Source of the DNA: a bacterium | GTDB taxonomy: Bacteria > Electryoneota > Electryoneia > Electryoneales > Electryoneaceae | Length of the DNA stretch: 6,044 bases | Direction of reading: 5' to 3' | NCBI GenBank assembly: GCA_028278125.1 | Contig: JANQEY010000027.1 | Coordinates: 1-6,044 of the forward strand | Part shown: one piece after another, positions 1-5,105 of the stretch | How positions within the stretch are numbered: the stretch's first letter is position 1 | Layout: every line of letters begins with the position of its first letter | Made by a program: the position numbers and the translations under genes | Notes under the pieces: model-generated | What the model saw: only the letters and a program-made list of their open reading frames with translations | What the model was told of the DNA's origin: nothing | Database searches by the model: none

Positions 1-761
1 TCAATGGCTCCAGCCCCATCATCACCTAAGCTATTACCAAAAGTTTCGCGATATGGATCGGCTGCGCCAGCTGGAAGCTGAGGATTGACCACCCCTTGCG
101 GATCAGCCGTGTCGTCTAACAGCCTGTAGAAACTATCGCGTTCCTGCCAATAAGCCGAACCACGAATGGCCAACACGTCCTCAATAACCGGAACATTGAT
201 GACACCATTAAAAACTTTATTTTGATAATCACCATACTCCGCCCCGACACCTCCGGAAAATTCAGTTGAATCAGGCCGGTTATTGATAATGTTGATGGAA
301 CCCACGGTGGAGTTACGACCAAACAATGTACCCTGCGGACCACGGGCTATTTCCATGCGTTGGGCATCAAACAGCATATTGATCGCCGCTTGGGGTCGCG
401 ACATATAAACACCATCTACATGGATACCAACGTTCGGATCACCAATCTCAATAAAACTCGAGTTGACAATACCACGCATGGAGATCTGCACGGCCCCCAT
501 ACCCTGGGTTGTCATATCGACGAATTTTATATTGGGTGCGATACTGTCAAAGTGAGTGGCATTGATAATGCCCTGTTGCAACATATCTTCACCACTGATG
601 GCACTGATCGCCATGGATGTGTCCATGAGATTTGTCTCACGCCTAGTCGTGGTAACGATAATTTCTTCTATCTCTTCGTTTTCCTGTGCCGTTACGAGTA
701 CAGGTAAAGATGCGATGCTGAATAGTATCGATGAAATAAAAAAAGATTTAAATATACTCAT
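1..761 (-). CDS. TonB-dependent outer-membrane receptor, N-terminal part (cut by window edge)
   Basis: This reading frame is open from the ATG at 761 to the window edge: 253 codons with no stop, so the C-terminal barrel lies outside. Residues 1-25 look like a Sec signal peptide (Lys5, hydrophobic stretch, VTA before a likely cleavage after Ala25). A TonB-box-like segment EEIIVTTTRRE follows at 32-42. The plug domain (about 45-165) shows ISMRGI (93-98), VGIHVDGVYMSRPQAA (111-126) and the hallmark stretch RMEIARGPQGTLFGRN at 135-150, ending in GSINIINNRP. Residues after about 168 begin the barrel. Such receptors import bulky or scarce ligands across the outer membrane using TonB/ExbBD energy. 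A ligand of pentose or xylo-/arabino-oligosaccharide type is inferred only from the neighbouring xylX/xylC/galM/lacI genes. The start is supported by AAGGTGGAGG upstream. A LacI-type operator lies over its candidate promoter. The family call is safe; the substrate is not. Confidence 0.93.
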   Translation of the reverse strand, partial: MSIFKSFFISSILFSIASLPVLVTAQENEEIEEIIVTTTRRETNLMDTSMAISAISGEDMLQQGIINATHFDSIAPNIKFVDMTTQGMGAVQISMRGIVNSSFIEIGDPNVGIHVDGVYMSRPQAAINMLFDAQRMEIARGPQGTLFGRNSTVGSINIINNRPDSTEFSGGVGAEYGDYQNKVFNGVINVPVIEDVLAIRGSAYWQERDSFYRLLDDTADPQGVVNPQLPAGAADPYRETFGNSLGDDGAGAI

Positions 762-768
762 TTTCTAA

Positions 769-780
769 CCCCTCCACCTT
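769..780 (-). promoter_or_regulatory. Strong ribosome binding site of the TonB-dependent receptor
   Basis: On the minus strand the sequence AAGGTGGAGGGG precedes the ATG at 761. The GGAGG core (771-775) is separated from the start codon by nine bases, which fixes the start of the receptor. This is the clearest Shine-Dalgarno sequence in the window; the lacI and galM genes lack one. Confidence 0.75.
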
Positions 781-848
781 AGTTTTTATGAGTAAATGTC
801 TTAATCCAATACGTGCTATCGCTTAACGCTTTTAGCATCAGTATTATC

Positions 849-877
849 AGCATACTGCTAAATGTAATCGTTTACAA
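849..877 (-). promoter_or_regulatory. Candidate sigma70 promoter of the TonB-dependent receptor
   Basis: On the minus strand TTGTAA (877-872, 4/6 match to TTGACA) is followed after 17 bases by TATGCT (854-849, 4/6 match to TATAAT). A GATAAT just downstream offers an alternative -10 without a good -35. Transcription would begin near 842 and give a leader of about 80 bases before the ATG at 761. The -35 element lies inside the 14-bp palindrome at 863-876, as expected for a repressed promoter. The matches are modest, so this is a prediction. Confidence 0.4.
863..876. promoter_or_regulatory. Palindromic LacI-family operator TGTAATCGTTTACA
   Basis: The 14-bp sequence is a nearly perfect inverted repeat (TGTAA and TTACA arms, CG at the centre). 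It fits the general LacI/GalR-family operator form TGNAANCGNTTNCA. It overlaps the -35 element of the candidate receptor promoter. A 12/14 copy lies at 1384-1397 ahead of the lacI-family gene. The most likely binder is the regulator encoded at 1553-2575; this is inferred from proximity, symmetry and the two copies. Confidence 0.65.
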
Positions 878-906
878 GTTTTTTATAAAAAAATATTTTA
901 TCAACA

Positions 907-922
907 GGAAAATGTATTTTCC
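907..922. repeat. Perfect inverted repeat GGAAAATGTATTTTCC
   Basis: GGAAAA and TTTTCC arms flank the four-base centre TGTA. The centre of the palindrome is about 70 bases upstream of the predicted receptor transcription start, a distance where activators often bind. It does not match the Crp consensus TGTGA-N6-TCACA. It may be a second regulator site or just symmetry in AT-rich DNA. Confidence 0.3.
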
Positions 923-1033
923 CTTTTATTTCAAATAGATATAAAATATTAATAGAGATGCACATGATCTTGAAAGGTTGGAAATTTAAAAAAAAATTTA
1001 AAAATTCTGCTGTTTTCCTCATCCCGGAGGTAG

Positions 1034-1192
1034 CATAACCGGGCTCGACCTAAAATTCCGCTGGCAGAAGAAGCCGCTAAAATCGCTATCAATATTGGCT
1101 GTCATGCCACCTTAATTCCTTATTACGGATGTTATACACGCTTTAATGAACCTATGCCTGACTCACCCACGATTAATAATTTGAATGCTTAA
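1034..1192 (+). pseudogene. Possible remnant of a protein-coding gene (no start codon)
   Basis: A frame open from just after a TAG (1031-1033) to the TAA at 1190-1192 gives 52 residues. It includes PLAEEAAKIAINIGCHATL and PYYGCYTRFNEP and reads like real protein, with an amphipathic AEEAAKIA helix followed by a G-C-H and PYYG segment. There is no ATG until codon 41 (Met in NEPMPD), no ribosome site, and the 5' end stops abruptly, so it cannot be an intact gene. The pattern faintly resembles the end of a TIM-barrel enzyme such as an enolase-superfamily sugar-acid dehydratase (helix, then strand with P-H/Y-Y-G), which would fit the locus, but I cannot assign it. It may equally be a chance open frame. 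Confidence 0.28.
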
Positions 1193-1383
1193 TATTTCTT
1201 TAATATTTCAAACAGTTATTGATTAATCCATCAATTCAAAAATTACACGGTATGCGTCTGTGATGCTCGCGGGACAAGTATGATTTCCGTGCCATCGAGA
1301 ATACAACATCCAGTCGGACTAAATTCGTGGTATGACAGAGCAAGACCATTGTTTCATGAAACTGCTCAACCCGCGACTGATTA

Positions 1384-1397
1384 TGTAATCGTTTTCT
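1384..1397. promoter_or_regulatory. Second LacI-family operator-like site TGTAATCGTTTTCT
   Basis: It matches the perfect palindrome at 863-876 in 12 of 14 positions: the left half TGTAATCG is identical and only the last part of the right arm differs. It lies immediately upstream of an extended -10 element (1402-1410) and about 155 bases before the lacI-family start codon. The placement suggests autoregulation of the regulator, with weaker binding than at the receptor operator. Confidence 0.5.
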
Positions 1398-1401
1398 ATT
1401 T

Positions 1402-1410
1402 TGTTATACT
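1402..1410 (+). promoter_or_regulatory. Candidate extended -10 promoter of the regulator gene (distal)
   Basis: TGTTATACT contains TATACT (5/6 match to TATAAT) preceded by TG one base upstream, which is the extended -10 form that can act without a good -35. No convincing -35 is seen. The operator-like site at 1384-1397 occupies the spacer region. The start site would be near 1417, leaving a leader of about 135 bases. Confidence 0.35.
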
Positions 1411-1503
1411 CACGCTTTTTACAGCCAGGGTAGAATGAGGAATCATTTGATGGCGTCATCAATTAATAGTATTTGTAGTTATGTTTTATTACCTCGCTGA
1501 TAA

Positions 1504-1531
1504 TTGCGAAAATGAATTTTAATCTGATAAT
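1504..1531 (+). promoter_or_regulatory. Candidate proximal promoter of the regulator gene
   Basis: TTGCGA (1504-1509, 4/6) and GATAAT (1526-1531, 5/6) are spaced by 16 bases. Transcription would start near 1538, only about 15 bases before the ATG at 1553. This short leader would go with the absence of a Shine-Dalgarno sequence there. AT-rich DNA gives such matches by chance, so confidence is low. Confidence 0.28.
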
Positions 1532-1552
1532 AATTCTATTCATTCAATCGAT

Positions 1553-2575
1553 ATGGTCTCCATTAAAGAAGTCGCCAAAATAGCCGGTGTTTCAACAGCA
1601 ACTGTGTCACGCTGTTTAAACACACCCGATCAGGTTAAACAACTTACACGTGACAAAGTCAACGAAGCGATTCACAGAACAGGCTATTCACCAAATACAT
1701 TAGCGAGGAATTTCCGCCGGGGTAAAACAGGTATTATTTTTGTCATTATTCCTGATATTGGTTCACCTTTTTTCAGAGGAATTATGCGGGGCATCGACCA
1801 TGTGGCCGAAGAAAAGAATTTCAGTATCCTGATGAGGGAGACACAATTCAATACCCTGACATTCAGCGACTTTACCAATATTGTTTTATCAAAACAGGCC
1901 GACGGCATCATATTGCTTGCCAGTATTGATCCTTTCAGTTTTGCCGAATCTCCAAACAAAAGCGGTAAACATCCGCCCATCGTCATCGGCCTGGAAAGTA
2001 TCCAACCTGAGCTGCAAAATTTTCCAAGCGTACGTATTGATAATGTAGCGGCAGCTAAAGAAGCGACCAACTACCTGGTTTCACTGGGCCATAAAAAAAT
2101 CGGCTTTATCTACGGTTTGCATACCACCATGTTAACAGCGGATCGTGAACTCGGTTACCAGCAGGCAATGGAGGAAGCGGGTCTCCCGGTGAAAAAGGGA
2201 TGGATAGTTGAAGGTCAATTATCGATACCCGGAACAATCAAGGCAACACGGAAATTATTAAACCACCAGCACCCGCCGACCGCCATATTCTGCGCAACTG
2301 ATGATATGGCGATGGCATGCATCCACGAAATCAAATCATCAGGTTTAAGAGTTCCGGATGATATTTCAGTTGTTGGTTTTGACGATATTCCTTATGCCGA
2401 AATCTTTGATCCGCCTATCACCACCATTTCCCAACCTGCAGAGGAAATAGGTGAAAAAACCATGTACAGGATGTGCAAAGTTATCGATGGTGAAGACATC
2501 AGTCTGGAACCTGAAATCATTCCTCATAAATTAATTATCAGGCGTTCCACAGCAAAACTTAACCATACGCGATAA
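1553..2575 (+). CDS. LacI/GalR-family transcriptional regulator (CytR-like), probable pentose-locus repressor
   Basis: The 340-residue product has the usual length of the family. The N-terminal helix-turn-helix is at 3-22 (IKEVAKIAGVSTATVSRCLN), with recognition-helix specificity residues Thr15/Ala16, as in CytR. The hinge region follows at about 47-58 (PNTLARNFRRGK), where Phe54 sits in the place of the minor-groove leucine of LacI. The C-terminal periplasmic-binding-protein-like domain covers about 60-335: VIIPDIGSPFF (64-74), ADGIILL (116-122), LGHKKIGFIYG (178-188), TADREL with Arg198 at the usual sugar-contacting position, and PDDISVVGFDDIPYAE (268-283), with Asp277 at the other. These keep the small-molecule binding signature. 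No Shine-Dalgarno is visible, but the start is fixed by the family N-terminus and an upstream in-frame TAA (1520-1522). Likely targets are the palindromes at 863-876 and 1384-1397. A role like XylR is an inference from context; a CytR-like or other sugar specificity is possible. Confidence 0.93.
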   Translation: MVSIKEVAKIAGVSTATVSRCLNTPDQVKQLTRDKVNEAIHRTGYSPNTLARNFRRGKTGIIFVIIPDIGSPFFRGIMRGIDHVAEEKNFSILMRETQFNTLTFSDFTNIVLSKQADGIILLASIDPFSFAESPNKSGKHPPIVIGLESIQPELQNFPSVRIDNVAAAKEATNYLVSLGHKKIGFIYGLHTTMLTADRELGYQQAMEEAGLPVKKGWIVEGQLSIPGTIKATRKLLNHQHPPTAIFCATDDMAMACIHEIKSSGLRVPDDISVVGFDDIPYAEIFDPPITTISQPAEEIGEKTMYRMCKVIDGEDISLEPEIIPHKLIIRRSTAKLNHTR

Positions 2576-2623
2576 AGTCTCTCAATTCCGTCAGCAGATC
2601 CGCTTGTAAACAGTATCTATTCT

Positions 2624-3655
2624 ATGGCTATCTCATGTTGTCAATTCGGTAACCTCACTACCGGTGAAATTGTTGAGCGTATCACCCTGACCAACAGATC
2701 CAGCATGACTGTTGAACTACTGACCTATGGGGCCATCATTCACCGCCTGACTACCAATAACGCAAAGGATGACGGGCTCAACATTACGCTGGGTTACGAT
2801 GAACTTATTCAATATGAATATGACACAACCTATCAGGGAGCAATTATCGGTCGCTGCAGTAACAGAATTTCGGATGCTAAATTCAAAATTAATGGCGAAA
2901 TCTACCGGCTTGATACTAATTCCGGTTATCACCACTTACACGGCGGAAACTGCGGCCTGCATAAAAAACTGTGGAAACTGGAAGAGCAATATGACTCCGA
3001 TGAACCCGCAATAGTACTTTCCTGCATCTCATCAGATAGTGAAAGCGGTTATCCGGGTAATGTTGAAATAAAGACAACGTATCGTTTAACACAAAATAAT
3101 CGTTTGGAAATAATACTCAGTGCTAATACTGATAAAACAACCATCATGAACCTGACAAACCATGCCTATTTTAATTTATCCGGAAATATTTCTACTGCAA
3201 TTACCAACCATCATATATGTATCAACGCTGATCATTTTACACCAGTTAACAAGTCATTAATTCCTACAGGTGAAATACGTGACGTTACTGACACTCCATT
3301 CGATCTACGCGAGAGCCGCTTAATAGCCGATGTAATCAATCAAAATCATGAACAGTTACATTACGGCAATGGATTTGATCACAACTGGGTAGTGAAAAAA
3401 AATGCTGATGAACTGACATCTGCTGCTTCGGTCTGCTGTGAACAAACCGGAATCAGGTTAAATATCTTTACAACTCAGCCAGGTATTCAATTTTATACCG
3501 GCAATCAATTGACCGGTAAATTCCAACCGAGGTCGGGTTTTTGTCTTGAAGCCCAGGCTCTTCCGGATTCACCCAATCATTCCAACTTCTCTGATATCGT
3601 TTTAAAACCTGAAGAAACTTATCGGGAAACTATTGTTTATGAAATATTAGCATGA
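2624..3655 (+). CDS. galM: Aldose 1-epimerase (mutarotase)
   Basis: The enzyme interconverts alpha and beta anomers of aldoses in the cytoplasm (or periplasm when exported; no signal peptide is seen here). The 343 residues match the usual GalM length. Family motifs are all present: GRCSNRI (76-82, with Asn80 and Arg81), HHLHGG (103-108, containing the sugar-binding His106), NHAYFNLSG (179-187, with the general-acid His180), GFDHNWV (250-256, Asp252), and FCLEAQALPDSPN (306-318), whose Glu309 is the catalytic base position. It follows the regulator gene on the same strand after 48 bases with no terminator between, so the two are probably co-transcribed. No Shine-Dalgarno is visible before the ATG; the start fits the family. 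In this locus it likely supplies the correct anomer of xylose or arabinose to the dehydrogenase; the symbol refers to the family rather than proven galactose specificity. Confidence 0.92.
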   Translation: MAISCCQFGNLTTGEIVERITLTNRSSMTVELLTYGAIIHRLTTNNAKDDGLNITLGYDELIQYEYDTTYQGAIIGRCSNRISDAKFKINGEIYRLDTNSGYHHLHGGNCGLHKKLWKLEEQYDSDEPAIVLSCISSDSESGYPGNVEIKTTYRLTQNNRLEIILSANTDKTTIMNLTNHAYFNLSGNISTAITNHHICINADHFTPVNKSLIPTGEIRDVTDTPFDLRESRLIADVINQNHEQLHYGNGFDHNWVVKKNADELTSAASVCCEQTGIRLNIFTTQPGIQFYTGNQLTGKFQPRSGFCLEAQALPDSPNHSNFSDIVLKPEETYRETIVYEILA

Positions 3656-3748
3656 AACGGTGAACGGGATACGGTGTCCGTTATCACGAAGATAAAACTT
3701 TATTCAATCTTCCTTGTACGTAGCCCGTACCCCGAGTACCGTACCCCT
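3656..3748. repeat. Inverted heptanucleotide arrays between galM and xylX; possible bidirectional terminator
   Basis: Between the convergent ends of galM and xylX, 3656-3676 reads as three heptads AACGGTG, AACGGGA, TACGGTG, and 3719-3746 as four heptads CGTAGCC, CGTACCC, CGAGTAC, CGTACCC. The first set is the reverse-complement orientation of the second (minus strand CGTATCC, CGTTCAC), so the two arms could pair as a long imperfect stem. Smaller hairpins are nested: GATACGG/CCGTTATC (3668-3685, one-base bulge, TGT loop) and GAAGAT/ATCTTC (3688-3712). There is no good U-run on either strand, so termination is a guess. The heptad family resembles that at 5044-5105. Confidence 0.5.
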
Positions 3749-3757
3749 GTATTTATT

Positions 3758-4942
3758 TCACATTTTCAATCGAACATATTGAACAAAGTGATGCAGTCCA
3801 TACTCCCATTCAGGGATCTCATCACAATGATTTACCCAGTTTACCAGCTTCCCCAGTAAAGGCGTCGAGATCTCTACACGATCACCGGGTTTGTGAGTGA
3901 AACCTTCGCCCGGGATATCGCGGTCTTCAGTGGGAGCAAACATGGTGCCTAAAAACAGCATTAGTCCGTCCGGGTATTGATGGTTACGGTTCAATGTCTG
4001 TGATACCAGTTCCTCAGGTGTTCGGCTGATTTCGTTCATATTGTTCTCACCGGAAGTGACAAACCCATCTTCACCATAGATGGATAAAGTCACGGAAGAT
4101 TGTTTAATATCATCAAGCTCAAAGGTATCATCGAATAAACGGATCAGGGGGCCGATACTGCAGGTTGCGTTTTGATCCTTGGCCTTACTCAACAATAAGG
4201 CACTTCGACCTTCATAGTCACGATGATTAACATCATTACCCAGGGTTGCACCGATAATCCCGCCTTGCTTATTTACGGCGATAACGATTTCAGGTTCCGG
4301 ATTATTCCACATGGATGTCTTCATAATTCCCGTCTGGGAACCGGTGGTAACCGCAGATAAGGGTGTGCACTTGGTAAAGACCTCGGCATCCCTGCCGATC
4401 CCAACCTCCAGATACTGCGACCACAGATCTTCTTCGATTAAATGTTGTTTTAGTGTCTCGGCCATTTTTGAACCGGGTTTGACACTCACCAGGTTATTTC
4501 CTATCAACTCATCGATGCTCTCGCGGATCTCGCGCGCCAGCTTGTAATCGCCCCGGGCCCGTTCTTCAATAACCCGTTCCAATAAACTCCTGGCGAACGT
4601 CACGCCGCAGGCCTTGACTGCCTGCAGATCATTGGGTGCAAGCAGACAGGGTTTTGTACAACCCTGTAAACCGTCTGCAAGCCCTTTAAAATGAGAAAAC
4701 ATTAATAGTTCATCAAGACTGATCAGTTCTCTGCCTTTACAGGCCTTTACGGCAGCAGTGGGATCCTGACAGGCAAACACATCCGCCATGGTCATAAAAC
4801 TTTTACAAACATCATAGACTGTCCCCGACTCAACACGGATCACATGCGGTCCGGCCATTCCATCCTGTGCGTAATCCTCCGGCAACCAGACCCGGCCGAT
4901 CCATGTGCCCGTATTACATTGATCAGGCAATGTCCCCGTCAT
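3758..4942 (-). CDS. xylX: 2-keto-3-deoxy-pentonate dehydratase of the fumarylacetoacetate hydrolase (FAH) superfamily, XylX-like
   Basis: It is predicted to dehydrate 2-keto-3-deoxy-D-xylonate (or the L-arabonate isomer) to 2-oxoglutarate semialdehyde in the cytoplasm, a late step of the Weimberg pathway. From the ATG at 4942 the protein has 394 residues, close to XylX proteins. Conserved blocks are VKACGVTFA (109-117), LWSQYLEVGIG (173-183), NNPEPE (213-218), LGNDVNHRDYEGRSALLL (234-251) and HQYPDGLMLFLGTMFAP (321-337) followed by RDIPGEGFTHKPGD. Glu216, Glu218 and Asp237 occupy the expected metal-ligand positions of the FAH fold. The start was chosen because AAGGA lies seven bases before ATG 4942. 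An in-frame GTG at 4981 would add 13 residues (407 in total) but has no clear ribosome site. It lies 3' of xylC on the same strand, about 150 bases away, so it is probably in one operon. Sugar stereospecificity cannot be read from the sequence. Confidence 0.9.
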   Translation of the reverse strand: MTGTLPDQCNTGTWIGRVWLPEDYAQDGMAGPHVIRVESGTVYDVCKSFMTMADVFACQDPTAAVKACKGRELISLDELLMFSHFKGLADGLQGCTKPCLLAPNDLQAVKACGVTFARSLLERVIEERARGDYKLAREIRESIDELIGNNLVSVKPGSKMAETLKQHLIEEDLWSQYLEVGIGRDAEVFTKCTPLSAVTTGSQTGIMKTSMWNNPEPEIVIAVNKQGGIIGATLGNDVNHRDYEGRSALLLSKAKDQNATCSIGPLIRLFDDTFELDDIKQSSVTLSIYGEDGFVTSGENNMNEISRTPEELVSQTLNRNHQYPDGLMLFLGTMFAPTEDRDIPGEGFTHKPGDRVEISTPLLGKLVNWVNHCDEIPEWEYGLHHFVQYVRLKM

Positions 4943-5002
4943 GGTAAAATCCTTAACTGTCTGGAAGTCTTTTATGTTCACATTGGTTCTCGGTTCTTAA
5001 TC

Positions 5003-5033
5003 AGGATAAATTCACATCGACTTCGCTTGTCAA
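5003..5033 (-). promoter_or_regulatory. Weak candidate promoter ahead of xylX
   Basis: A perfect TTGACA (5033-5028 on the minus strand) is followed by TATCCT (5008-5003, 4/6) at a spacing of 19 bases, longer than optimal. It could give xylX a transcript independent of xylC, but the -10 is poor and no operator copy is seen nearby. Confidence 0.2.
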
Positions 5034-5043
5034 GTCTTTTTTT

Positions 5044-5105
5044 CGAGTATCGAGCACCTAGCCACGCGCACCGGAAGCTAGCACCAAGCACCTAGCCACA
5101 AGCAG
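5044..5105. repeat. Degenerate tandem heptanucleotide array between xylX and xylC
   Basis: The stretch divides into seven-base units CGAGTAT, CGAGCAC, CTAGCCA, CGCGCAC, then a six-base CGGAAG, then CTAGCAC, CAAGCAC, CTAGCCA, CAAGCAG. The common form is C-N-A-G-C/T-A/C-C. The last two units overlap the end of xylC, and the TAG stop of that gene sits in CTAGCCA. The related CGAGTAC unit occurs in the array at 3719-3746 on the other side of xylX. I do not recognise the element by name; it is not CRISPR (units too short, no spacers). Confidence 0.7.

Larger units (their letters stand above)
762..1552. other. Long divergent intergenic region between receptor and regulator genes
   Basis: About 790 bases carry no intact gene. 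From the receptor side it holds the receptor leader with ribosome site, a candidate promoter and operator (849-877), a palindrome (907-922), a very AT-rich tract with poly-A runs (about 925-1010), a possible gene remnant (1034-1192), and operator-like and promoter-like elements ahead of the regulator gene (1384-1410 and 1504-1531). A weak inverted repeat CCCGG/CCGGG with an 11-base loop lies at 1023-1043. I see no tRNA, small-RNA signature or mobile-element ends. Confidence 0.6.

Noticed and set aside
360..707. Plus-strand ORF of 115 codons opposite the receptor gene
   Set aside because: It is antisense to a clear TonB-dependent receptor plug domain; the composition is that of a shadow frame.
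1046..1117. Minus-strand mini-ORF (ATG within GGTGGCATGAC) of roughly 25-30 codons
   Set aside because: It is too short, the GGTGG is too close to the ATG for a ribosome site, and it is antisense to the more protein-like plus-strand frame.
1280..1438. A 52-codon plus-strand ORF starting at ATG 1280, with a hydrophobic C-terminal half (DYVIVFYFVILTLF)
   Set aside because: It has no convincing ribosome site, overlaps the operator-like and promoter-like elements of the regulator gene, and its hydrophobic part comes from T-rich promoter DNA.
3674..3859. Plus-strand ORF of 61 codons between galM and xylX
   Set aside because: It runs through the heptad arrays and overlaps the 3' end of xylX; it has no family features.
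5037..5043. Run of seven T as an intrinsic terminator
   Set aside because: The run is on the plus strand, while the genes on either side are transcribed on the minus strand, where it reads as A; no GC-rich stem precedes it on the plus strand.
5044..5105. CRISPR array
   Set aside because: The units are only seven bases and contiguous, with no spacers of 25-40 bases and no cas genes.
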